Part shown: positions 1-6,680 of the stretch, piece by piece
Position numbering within the stretch: the stretch's first letter is position 1
Layout: every line of letters starts with the position of its first letter
NCBI GenBank assembly: GCA_050246915.1
Contig: JBFWVD010000137.1
Location: 1 to 9,763 of the forward strand
DNA length: 9,763 bases
Source: JBFWVD01 sp050246915
GTDB taxonomy: Bacteria; Actinomycetota; Acidimicrobiia; Acidimicrobiales; Ilumatobacteraceae
Direction of reading: 5' to 3'
Program-made: the position numbers and the translations under genes
The notes under the pieces: generated by a model
The model's input: only the letters and a program-made list of their open reading frames with translations
What the model was told of the DNA's origin: nothing
Database searches by the model: none

Positions 1-2052
1 ACTCGAGGCCACGTCGGCGGTGATCCCGAGTTGCCCGAGGAGGTGGAGGACGACCTCCTGGTTCAGATCGTTGTCCTCGACAACGAGGACGTGAGCGTCC
101 CACGCCGTCTCATCGACGTTCAGATCGAACGGTGCATCGGTCTCGTCCTCGTCGCCGGCGACCTCAGTGCCGAATGTGGCGTTGAACCAGAAGGTGCTGC
201 CGATGCCCGGCGTACTGAGCGCCCCGGCCTCCCCGCCCATGGCCTGGGCCAGTTGCCGGGTGATCACGAGCCCGAGCCCCGTGCCGCCGTAGCGGCGTGT
301 CGTCGACGCGTCCCCTTGTTCGAAGCGGGTGAACAAGCGACGAAGGGCGTCGGGGGCGATGCCGGGTCCCTGGTCGACCACCTCGACGCGCAACGCCACC
401 TGATCGGAGTTCGAGCGCAGGCGCTTCACCCGCACCTTCACGACGGACCCGTCGGTGAACTTCAGGGCGTTGGACAGGTAGTTCAACACCGCCTGCTCGA
501 ATCGAGTCGGGTCTCCCCGCACGACGCTCGGGACCGCATCGTCAATGTCGATTGACACCGTGATCGACTTTGCCGCGGCTTGCGCGCTGACGAGCGAGAT
601 GGCGTCATCGATGGCGGTGGCCGGGCTGAACGCCACCGCCTGCAGTTTGAGCTTGCCCGCCTCGATTCTCGACAGATCGAGCACGTCGTTGATGATCTCG
701 GCCAGATGGCTGGCCGCGGCGTGGACCTTGCGCAGGCGGTCCTTCACCGATGGATCAGCCACCTCGCGTTCGAGCACGTGGGAGAACCCGACGATGGCAT
801 TGAGCGGTGTGCGCATCTCATGGCTCATGGTGGCCAAGAAGTTGCTCTTGGCCCGGCTGGCCTGCTCGGCGTCCTCAGCGCGCTTGGCCAACTCCGCGTT
901 GAGGAGGGCGACATGGCGTTCGCGGGCCCGCCGCTCGCGGTTGTCGAACACGGTGCTGCGCGAGCCGACGAAGTTGCCCTGAGCGTCTCGGATCGCTGTC
1001 GAGGACAGGACTACGGGGAGTAACGAGCCGTCCTTGCGGGCGAACTCGAAGTCGACATCGGCGACCGTGGCCCCGGCGACGAAGCGCGGGAACGTGTCGG
1101 CGAAGCGTTGACGGCTGTCGTCGGTGAGCAACTCGGGCATCTTCATGCACCCGACGACCTCGTCGCGCTCGTAGCCGAGCCAACGCAACTCGGTGTCGTT
1201 CATCGCCAAGACCGTTGCGTCCGGACCGATCGAGTGGTAGCCGCACGGTGCGTTGTTGTAGAGATCGGCGACTTCCTCCATCTGGCTGACCAGCGATCGG
1301 TTGGCCACTTCGAGCTCCAAGGTCCGCTCGATCACCAGATCGGCCAACCGAAGCCGATGGGCATCGAGTTCAGCGATCGCCTCGCGTTGATGGGTGATGT
1401 CGATCTGGACACCCAGCACTCGCTTGGGTCTTCCGTCGTCGAAGCGTTCGGTCACCATCGATCGGTCCATGACCCAGCAGTAGGTGCCATCGGCCCGGCG
1501 CATGCGGTGCTCGGTGGAGCAGCGATCGTGGCCAACCCACGCGGTCTCAGCGACTGCGTCGAGCACGAGGCGCAGATCGTCGGGATGTACGAGCTCCAGC
1601 CATCCATCAGGGTTCGAAGGGACCTCGCCGTCTCGATAGCCGAGCATCGTCGACCAACTCGGTGATCGGAACCCGACGTTGGTCTCCGCGTCCCAATCCC
1701 ACACGCCTTGTCCTGACGACTCCAGGGCCAGGATCCAACGCTGTTCGTTCTCCTTGGTCCGTTGGTGCAACGCGTTGACTTCATCGGCCGAGGCGTTGAT
1801 CGCCGCTGCGTAACGCTTGAGCCAGAAGGCGAGCAGGGCGGCGGTGGCGGCCACGAACCCCCAGCCCTTGACCATCGACAACGTGGTGTGGGCGTCGCTG
1901 TTGGACCCGACGATCGCCTCGACGGCGAGATCGGACAGCAAGATCCACAGCGCCGAGATCGTTGCGTAGGTCCCGACGATGCGCCACACCCAACGGCGTC
2001 GCTGCTTGATCCGACCGAGCCGATCGAGTTCGGGATCGGTAGGAGGCGTCAC
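1..2052 (-). CDS. Membrane-bound PAS-PAS hybrid sensor histidine kinase (partial, C-terminus beyond the left edge)
   Basis: Autophosphorylating sensor kinase of a two-component pathway; 684 codons are visible and the frame stays open to base 1. A basic N-terminus is followed by two membrane segments (about residues 21-44 and 60-78) with a short external loop. Two PAS domains follow (about 105-222, ending in the HRMRRADGTYCW block, and 253-375), then a charged helical linker (370-402) and the HisKA domain with SNFLATMSHEMRTPLN, phosphoacceptor His411. The HATPase domain has its N box (NYLSNALKFT, Asn528), G1 (DQGPGIAP, Asp560) and G2 (GGTGLGL, near 590). A receiver domain starts with VLVVEDNDLNQE (acidic Glu659, Asp660); its phosphoacceptor Asp would lie outside the window. 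The GTG start overlaps the regulator's TGA as GTGA, suggesting translational coupling. The kinase core is clear; the sensed signal cannot be read from sequence. Confidence 0.95.
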   Translation of the reverse strand, partial: MTPPTDPELDRLGRIKQRRRWVWRIVGTYATISALWILLSDLAVEAIVGSNSDAHTTLSMVKGWGFVAATAALLAFWLKRYAAAINASADEVNALHQRTKENEQRWILALESSGQGVWDWDAETNVGFRSPSWSTMLGYRDGEVPSNPDGWLELVHPDDLRLVLDAVAETAWVGHDRCSTEHRMRRADGTYCWVMDRSMVTERFDDGRPKRVLGVQIDITHQREAIAELDAHRLRLADLVIERTLELEVANRSLVSQMEEVADLYNNAPCGYHSIGPDATVLAMNDTELRWLGYERDEVVGCMKMPELLTDDSRQRFADTFPRFVAGATVADVDFEFARKDGSLLPVVLSSTAIRDAQGNFVGSRSTVFDNRERRARERHVALLNAELAKRAEDAEQASRAKSNFLATMSHEMRTPLNAIVGFSHVLEREVADPSVKDRLRKVHAAASHLAEIINDVLDLSRIEAGKLKLQAVAFSPATAIDDAISLVSAQAAAKSITVSIDIDDAVPSVVRGDPTRFEQAVLNYLSNALKFTDGSVVKVRVKRLRSNSDQVALRVEVVDQGPGIAPDALRRLFTRFEQGDASTTRRYGGTGLGLVITRQLAQAMGGEAGALSTPGIGSTFWFNATFGTEVAGDEDETDAPFDLNVDETAWDAHVLVVEDNDLNQEVVLHLLGQLGITADVASS

Positions 2053-3203
2053 GACCCAGGAACGTCGTCGAGATGCGTGGCGATCTTGCTCATGTGCGCG
2101 AAGTGTGCGACGAATGCATCGACGACGTCGGGATCGAAGTGCTTGCCACGTTCGCTCAAGATCAGCTCGTAGGCGTCTTCGAGCGGGAACGCCATCTTGT
2201 ACACCCGCTTGGAAACCAACGCGTCGAAGACATCGGCCAAGGCCATCAAGCGAGCGGACAAGGGGATCTCTTCGCCCCGCAGACCATCGGGATATCCGGT
2301 GCCATCCCACTTCTCATGATGATGATGAGCGATCTCCTTGGCGAAGCGCAGGAACTCGAGCGGATGGGCGATGTCTCGTTCGGCTTGCTCGATGGCTTGG
2401 CTGCCGAGCGCGGCGTGGGTCTGCATGATCACGCGTTCCTCGTCGGTCAATGCACCGGGCTTGAGCAAGATCGCGTCGGGGATACCGACCTTGCCGATGT
2501 CGTGGAGTTGAGCGGACTTCGACAGCACCTCGATGCTGCGGGGGGTCAGATGCGGTGAGTAGCGCGGACTCTTCGCCAACTCCATCGCCATGATGCGTAC
2601 GTACTCCTGGGTGCGCAGGAGATGGTTGCCGGTCTCGTTGTCGCGGGTCTCGGCCAGCCGTGCGAGCACGTGGATCGTGACGTCCTGCACGAGTTGGTTC
2701 TCGCGCAGGCGCCGCGCCACCTCGGCTTCGAGATGATGGTTGTGCATCGCGAGCTTCTCGCGCGCCTGCTTGAGTTCGATCTGATTGCCGACCCGGGCGA
2801 GCATGATGGCCGGGCGGAACGGCTTGGTGATGTAGTCCACCGCCCCGCGACGCAATCCCTCTTCCTCGGCTTCGGGTGAGCCGGCCGCGGTCAAGAAGAT
2901 CACCGGGATGTGCCGCGTCCGGGGATTGGCCGACAGCGCTTCGAGGACCTCGAACCCGTGGTGATCGGGAAGCAGGACGTCGAGCAAGATCAGGTCGGGC
3001 TGTGGATCGGAGGCGGCCAGCTCCAGGCCCCTCGCTCCGGTGACCGCAGCGCGAATGCGCAGGTTCCCACCGCTGAGCACGTCGGCTGCTGCAGCAATGC
3101 TCTCGGGCGAGTCGTCGATGATGAGGACGATGGAATGCCGGTTCGGTACCGGCGGCGCCGTCGTCGTGGTGCGTTCATGAAGACTCGACGTGGGCAGGGC
3201 CAT
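2049..3203 (-). CDS. Response regulator with REC and HD-GYP domains (predicted cyclic-di-GMP phosphodiesterase)
   Basis: A 384-residue cytoplasmic regulator. The receiver domain (about 24-140) has the acidic pair Asp30/Asp31, phosphoacceptor Asp75 in LILLDVLLP, Thr105 and Lys127 (ITKPF). A helical linker (140-175) leads to an HD-GYP domain (about 175-370) with HDIGKVGIPDAIL (His234, Asp235) and HHHHEKWDGTGYPDGL (GYP at 303-305). The catalytic signature looks complete, so cyclic-di-GMP hydrolysis controlled by phosphorylation is expected for the family (RpfG-like); activity itself is inferred. The ATG has a Shine-Dalgarno AAGGA eight bases upstream. The overlapping downstream histidine kinase is the likely cognate partner. 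It is preceded by a 113-base gap in which I find no convincing promoter or terminator. Confidence 0.95.
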   Translation of the reverse strand: MALPTSSLHERTTTTAPPVPNRHSIVLIIDDSPESIAAAADVLSGGNLRIRAAVTGARGLELAASDPQPDLILLDVLLPDHHGFEVLEALSANPRTRHIPVIFLTAAGSPEAEEEGLRRGAVDYITKPFRPAIMLARVGNQIELKQAREKLAMHNHHLEAEVARRLRENQLVQDVTIHVLARLAETRDNETGNHLLRTQEYVRIMAMELAKSPRYSPHLTPRSIEVLSKSAQLHDIGKVGIPDAILLKPGALTDEERVIMQTHAALGSQAIEQAERDIAHPLEFLRFAKEIAHHHHEKWDGTGYPDGLRGEEIPLSARLMALADVFDALVSKRVYKMAFPLEDAYELILSERGKHFDPDVVDAFVAHFAHMSKIATHLDDVPGS

Positions 3204-3316
3204 CTGAGGCGTCCTTCGACTCCATCACAGACGCCGGGCCGATCCCTGGCGCACCCACCTATCGGTCCATCCGAGCACGCCGTTGACCACGGAGAGTGCA
3301 CATGACCAATAGCAGG

Positions 3317-3952
3317 TCAGGCCAGTCCGCGCTCCCAGTACGTCGTCGCCACGTGGGCGATCAGTTGCGCCGAGGTGTCGAAGTCGAACGCCGTGCCGTC
3401 GATGACCAGGTGGTAGAGCGTCGGATCGCGCGGATCGCGCCCGTACAGCCGTTTGAGGTACTGGGTGCGGGCCTTGTCCGTGTCGGTGAGATGGCGGCGC
3501 GCCGTCGCCTCGTCGATCTCCTCGAGGCGCATCCCGACCGCCAGCCGGCGATCGACCGGGCCATCGATGCGTGCGTGGAAGACCCCAGGCTTGTCGGCAA
3601 GCACACATGCGCCGCCACGTCCGAGGATGACACCACCGGTGGAGTCGGCGATCGAGAGGACCGACTGTTCGACGTTCTGGCGGATACGGCGATCGTCGGG
3701 GAGATCGAGCATGGCCCCGGGGGACCCGATCGCTTCGGGAAGGAATGCGAAGCCGGCCAGGAGGCGCCGCAGCGGCAGCTCCGAACGCTCGGCCTCGGTG
3801 AGGTTCTCGCTGGGGGCCGTCTGGTCGTCGGATGGGCCGGTGCCCCTGAGCAAGCGATCGTGGAACGGCAGGCCGAGGAGCTCGGCGAGGGCGGGTGCGA
3901 TGAGCGCACCGCCCGATCCGTAGTTGGCCGAGATGGTGATGGTCCTGAGCAC
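3317..3952 (-). CDS. Cytidylate kinase-like family protein (P-loop NTPase fold, role unknown)
   Basis: Resembles the cytidylate kinase-like family (Cytidylate_kin2 type), not housekeeping CMP kinase. The N-terminus reads TITISANYGSGGALIAPALA, matching the family's ITISREYGSGG phosphate-loop region, where the Walker lysine is not conserved. The middle has GGVILGRGGACVL, and the C-terminal half has RLEEIDEATARRHLTDTDKARTQY followed by YHLVIDGTAFDFDTSAQLI, both typical of the family. I chose the GTG at 3952 (211 residues) because it has GGGAG five bases upstream and puts the phosphate loop at the N-terminus as in relatives; the GTG at 3988 (223 residues) is an in-frame alternative with a poor ribosome site. 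It is divergent from the metallo-hydrolase gene. Members of this family are poorly characterised, so substrate and role are unassigned. Confidence 0.85.
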   Translation of the reverse strand: MLRTITISANYGSGGALIAPALAELLGLPFHDRLLRGTGPSDDQTAPSENLTEAERSELPLRRLLAGFAFLPEAIGSPGAMLDLPDDRRIRQNVEQSVLSIADSTGGVILGRGGACVLADKPGVFHARIDGPVDRRLAVGMRLEEIDEATARRHLTDTDKARTQYLKRLYGRDPRDPTLYHLVIDGTAFDFDTSAQLIAHVATTYWERGLA

Positions 3953-3994
3953 TCGAACTCCCGTGTCCCCGATCGCGGTGAGTTGCACCGTAGC

Positions 3995-4018
3995 CCGGTC
4001 GCTAACGTCCGGTCACTG
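3995..4018. repeat. Short direct repeat in the divergent intergenic region (possible operator)
   Basis: CCGGTCGCTA (3995-4004) and CCGGTCACTG (4009-4018) are 8/10 identical with a 14-base period, between the divergent starts of the cytidylate-kinase-like gene and the metallo-hydrolase gene. The position would suit a regulator of either or both genes. A high-GC background can produce such a match by chance, and I could not identify a clear -35/-10 pair for either gene here. Confidence 0.3.
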
Positions 4019-4033
4019 ACTGCGGGGAGAGTT

Positions 4034-4843
4034 GTGGGCCGATCACGTGAGTTCGAGGTGGGGGCGCTGTCGGTCCGGTTCTGCGTGGACGGGGCGATGA
4101 ACATGCCGATCACGGACTTGGTGTACGCCGGGTCCAGTGAAGATCCGTGGGCCGGCCACGAGCAGTACCTCGGACCCACTGGCACGATCGACATCCCGAT
4201 CGCTGCGTTCTTGGTGCGCAGTGGTGATCGGCTCGTCCTCATCGACGCGGCGTTGGGTCCCATCGATCGCCCGGGGATGGTGGGTGGCGCGTTGCTCGAC
4301 GAGCTGGCCGCCGCAGGTGTGCAACCAGGAGACATCACCGATGTGGTGTTCAGCCATCTGCACTTCGATCACACCGGTTGGGCGACCCAGCAAGGTCGGA
4401 TCGTGTTCCCGAACGCGACGTATCGATGCCATGAGGCCGACTGGTCGCACTTCATCACCGGACCGGAGCCCGACGCAGGGGCGACCCGCAAGCTCACCCC
4501 GATCGCCGAGCGCATGGAGACCTTCGTCGGCGATGCGGTGCTGGCCCCCGGCATCTCGGTCCGTCACGCCCCCGGTCACACGCCGGGCTCGACGGTGATC
4601 GTGCTCTCGAGCGGCGCGGATCGTGCCGTGCTGATCGGTGACGCCGCCCATTGCCCGGTGCAGTTGATGGAAGATGAATGGTCGGCCCTCTACGACGTCG
4701 ACCCCGCACTGGCGACGTCAACTCGGGTTGCGCTGATGCGAGAGCTCGAAGGCACGTCGACATTGATCGGCGCACCGCACTTCCCCGAGCTCCAGTTCGG
4801 GCGTGTGCTGCCCGGTGTGGGCAAGCGCTCCTGGGTGGTGTGA
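4034..4843 (+). CDS. Metallo-beta-lactamase-fold hydrolase
   Basis: A 269-residue soluble MBL-superfamily enzyme with the whole dinuclear metal site visible: HLHFDH (His108, His110, Asp112, His113), APGHTPGS (His182), IGDAAH (Asp203) and APHFPE (His249). No signal peptide is evident. The layout, with an N-terminal strand region, AAFLVRSGDRLVLIDAALG and a C-terminal APHF, is that of the broad group that includes N-acyl-homoserine lactonases and related hydrolases; the substrate cannot be assigned and lactonase is only one option. The frame stays open upstream past 3300, but that part is antisense to the neighbouring kinase-like gene. The GTG at 4034 is chosen because it follows GGGGAG at a spacing of four bases; GTG 4058 is an alternative. 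The stress-protein gene follows on the same strand after 47 bases and may be cotranscribed. Confidence 0.88.
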   Translation: MGRSREFEVGALSVRFCVDGAMNMPITDLVYAGSSEDPWAGHEQYLGPTGTIDIPIAAFLVRSGDRLVLIDAALGPIDRPGMVGGALLDELAAAGVQPGDITDVVFSHLHFDHTGWATQQGRIVFPNATYRCHEADWSHFITGPEPDAGATRKLTPIAERMETFVGDAVLAPGISVRHAPGHTPGSTVIVLSSGADRAVLIGDAAHCPVQLMEDEWSALYDVDPALATSTRVALMRELEGTSTLIGAPHFPELQFGRVLPGVGKRSWVV

Positions 4844-4890
4844 CGACCTCGGTCGGGTTTGCCGGCTGCGGCGTTGGGTACTGCCGTGCC

Positions 4891-5343
4891 ATGACCAGAG
4901 TGCTCATCGCCGCCGACGATTCCGCCGAGTCCCGCATCGCTGCGCAGGCCGCGCATCGGTTGTTCGGTGACACCAGCGAGTATTGGCTGGTGAACGTCGG
5001 CCAGACGGTGACCAGTGCGACCGGGACGTGGGGCATGGCCTACCCGATCGGCATGCCCATGGCCATCGTCCCGCTCGAGCTGATCGAGGAGGACCGAGAG
5101 GCTGCCCTCGAAGAAGCGGCGTCACATGCCACAGAGATCGCAGTCGATGCCGAGATCGACGCCCATCCGGTTGGCGCGGTCGGCGATCCGGTGACTGCCA
5201 TCATCGACGCAGCGCATGAACGGTTGGCCGATGTGATCGTGGTCGGCTCACGCGAACGCGGCTGGCTCGATCGGCTCCTTCACAGCTCGGTGAGCGACAG
5301 CGTCGTGAAGAACGCCGACATTCCTGTGCTCGTCGTGAAGTAG
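4891..5343 (+). CDS. Universal stress protein (UspA family)
   Basis: A 150-residue single-domain Usp protein, the usual length for the family. It starts with the beta-1 strand TRVLIAADDSAES (Asp9/Asp10 where the family has its conserved Asp) and ends with ADVIVVGSRERGWLDRLLHS and VVKNADIPVLVVK. The canonical nucleotide motif G-2x-G-9x-G-S/T is altered: G119-S-R-E122, nine residues, then S132-S133, so the second and third glycines are Glu and Ser. It may therefore bind ATP weakly or not at all; this is inference. The segment at residues 45-62 (TWGMAYPIGMPMAIVPLE) is rich in Met and Pro and lies in the variable loop. No strong Shine-Dalgarno precedes the ATG, which fits dependence on translation of the metallo-hydrolase gene 47 bases upstream. 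It is convergent with the amidohydrolase gene. Confidence 0.9.
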   Translation: MTRVLIAADDSAESRIAAQAAHRLFGDTSEYWLVNVGQTVTSATGTWGMAYPIGMPMAIVPLELIEEDREAALEEAASHATEIAVDAEIDAHPVGAVGDPVTAIIDAAHERLADVIVVGSRERGWLDRLLHSSVSDSVVKNADIPVLVVK

Positions 5344-5347
5344 CCCA

Positions 5348-5395
5348 GTCGCGAAGCAGTTCAATCGTGAACGAGCTCAGTGGTGAACGAGTTCA
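5348..5395. repeat. Three degenerate tandem 16-bp repeats at a convergent gene junction
   Basis: Read on the minus strand, the units are TGAACTCGTTCACCAC (5395-5380), TGAGCTCGTTCACGAT (5379-5364) and TGAACTGCTTCGCGAC (5363-5348). Units 1 and 2 agree at 13/16 positions and units 1 and 3 at 12/16. The first TGA is the amidohydrolase stop codon. Because the period is 16, the three TGA codons fall in three different reading frames. The block fills almost the whole gap between the convergent stress-protein and amidohydrolase genes. I see no strong hairpin with a T-run here. Confidence 0.6.
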
Positions 5396-6571
5396 GACGC
5401 CGACGAAGTCGAGCACGTTGTCGTGCACGATCTTGCGCACGAGCACCTCGTCCATACCGTCGAGGGCGTCGAGGAACTGGCGTGGTTCGGCCAATCCCTC
5501 GGGATGGGGATAGTCCGAGCCGTACATCACCCGGTCCTCGCCACACAGCTCGACCAGCTCGCGCACATCCTCCTCCCAGAACGGGCAGACGTAGATGTTG
5601 CGACGGAACTGCTCGACGGGGTCTTCGAGGAAGGCCTTGGGGTGGCGGCGGGCCAACATGGACAACTTGTTCTGGAACTCCCCCACCCATTCGGCGCCGT
5701 TCTCGATGGTGGCGATGCGCAGATTCGGGAACCGCGTCAACGTGCCGTGACAGATGAAGCCACCGAGGGCGTCTTGGATGTCGCGATGCCACATCACCAG
5801 GTTGCGGAACACGCTCTCGCTGAACGCGTTCTCGCTGGCGCGCGGCTCCCAGATCTCGGCGTACTTGGCGGTGATGGGTTGCGTCGAGTGCAGGCAAACG
5901 GCGACGCCGGCTTCTTGCACTCGCGCCCAGAACGGATCGAACTCGGGCAGGCTGATGGCCCGAGATCCGTGGTAACCCACTGCGGGTGACGGGCGGAGCA
6001 GGATCGCTTTCGCTCCACGCTCGAGCACCCACTCGAGTTCAGCGATCGCCCGATCGACCAGCCCGCAGCTGATGGCCGCTGCGGGGTACACGCGACCGTT
6101 CAGATCGAACGTCCACACCTCATCGATCCACGCGTTGAGGGCGTGGAGCAGATCATGGGTGAGATCGGGATCGTCGGACACCTGGTACTCGACGAGGTTG
6201 GCGAGTGTGGCGAACATCAGCGTGCCCTCGACGCGTTGGCGATCCATGAGGTCGAGTCGGGCTTGCGGCCAGCGCATGTCATCGGTGAGCCGGATGGGCG
6301 CTCCGGCCATCTCGCGCAGCGTCAGGCCATTGGGGTTCTTGCCCGCGTAGTAGTCGGCATGCGAGCCGGGAGCCGACACCACCTCGAACGTGGGGTTGGG
6401 GATGTAGTCGGTGATGTGACCTCGCAGCGCGATGCGTGTGCGCTTGCCGACCTGCACCAGTTGGACCTTGCCCTGGTGTTCGGCGGGAAGGTGTCTGGTG
6501 AGCGCCTCGATCGGCTCGTAGAAGTGGTTGTCTGCATCGAAGACCGGGATGTGATCGAAGTTCGTCGACAC
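5393..6571 (-). CDS. Amidohydrolase family protein (PF04909 type, TIM-barrel metal-dependent hydrolase/decarboxylase)
   Basis: A 392-residue soluble protein resembling actinobacterial members of the amidohydrolase-2 group, which includes ACMS and gamma-resorcylate decarboxylases. It starts with VFDADNHFYEP, where the classical HxH metal pair is Asp14-x-His16, as in many relatives. Further probable site residues are His228 (AVCLHST), His275 (ICHGTLTRFPNLRIATIENG) and Asp353 in MYGSDYPHPEG. The reaction is not predictable; hydrolysis or non-oxidative decarboxylation are the options. The GTG at 6571 is chosen because GGGGGA lies four bases upstream and the conserved first strand follows at once; the open frame reaches 6784, but that extension overlaps the aldolase gene. 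A stem-loop and a promoter in the 109-base gap suggest it has its own transcript. The nearby aldolase/dehydrogenase pair hints at aromatic or steroid catabolism without proving it. Confidence 0.88.
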   Translation of the reverse strand: MSTNFDHIPVFDADNHFYEPIEALTRHLPAEHQGKVQLVQVGKRTRIALRGHITDYIPNPTFEVVSAPGSHADYYAGKNPNGLTLREMAGAPIRLTDDMRWPQARLDLMDRQRVEGTLMFATLANLVEYQVSDDPDLTHDLLHALNAWIDEVWTFDLNGRVYPAAAISCGLVDRAIAELEWVLERGAKAILLRPSPAVGYHGSRAISLPEFDPFWARVQEAGVAVCLHSTQPITAKYAEIWEPRASENAFSESVFRNLVMWHRDIQDALGGFICHGTLTRFPNLRIATIENGAEWVGEFQNKLSMLARRHPKAFLEDPVEQFRRNIYVCPFWEEDVRELVELCGEDRVMYGSDYPHPEGLAEPRQFLDALDGMDEVLVRKIVHDNVLDFVGV

Positions 6572-6615
6572 GGTTTCCCCCAAAGACTCGTCGTTGGCAT
6601 GAGCGCTCGTGCTCG

Positions 6616-6644
6616 ATTCTGACGGATCTGTAACACAATGCCAA
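6616..6644 (-). promoter_or_regulatory. Predicted sigma-70-type promoter for the amidohydrolase gene
   Basis: On the minus strand, TTGGCA (6644-6639; 5/6 to TTGACA) is followed by a 17-base spacer and CAGAAT (6621-6616; 4/6 to TATAAT), about 45 bases upstream of the GTG start. The spacer holds TTGTGTTACAG, close to the TNGT-N3-ACNA pattern bound by FadR-type GntR regulators. This is a pattern match only. Confidence 0.45.
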
Positions 6645-6655
6645 GTGCATACCCG

Positions 6656-6676
6656 GTCCGAGCCACAGCTCGGGAC
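6656..6676 (-). terminator. Stem-loop after the aldolase gene, candidate intrinsic terminator
   Basis: On the minus strand, GTCCCGAGC pairs with GCTCGGAC across a TGTG loop, giving eight base pairs with one bulged C. It begins four bases after the aldolase stop codon. There is no clear T-run after it, which is common for terminators in high-GC actinobacteria but weakens the call. It lies just upstream of the predicted amidohydrolase promoter. Confidence 0.5.
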
Positions 6677-6680
6677 GACC

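Noticed and set aside
1108..1665. Plus-strand open frame of 185 codons opposite the PAS region of the kinase
   Set aside because: The minus strand reads continuous PAS sequence here; the plus-strand product shows no family features.
2300..2330. Run of four histidines in the HD-GYP domain as a possible anomaly
   Set aside because: HHHHEKWDGTGYP is a normal variant of the HHExxDGxGYP motif in this family.
3204..3316. Search for a terminator or promoter between the kinase-like gene and the HD-GYP regulator
   Set aside because: Only a 4-bp stem (CCGT/ACGG) and a repeated TGGTCA were seen; neither is strong enough to call.
3296..4033. Apparent 246-residue N-terminal extension of the metallo-hydrolase
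   Set aside because: It is antisense to the cytidylate-kinase-like gene and has no domain features; MBL proteins of this type start near the chosen GTG.
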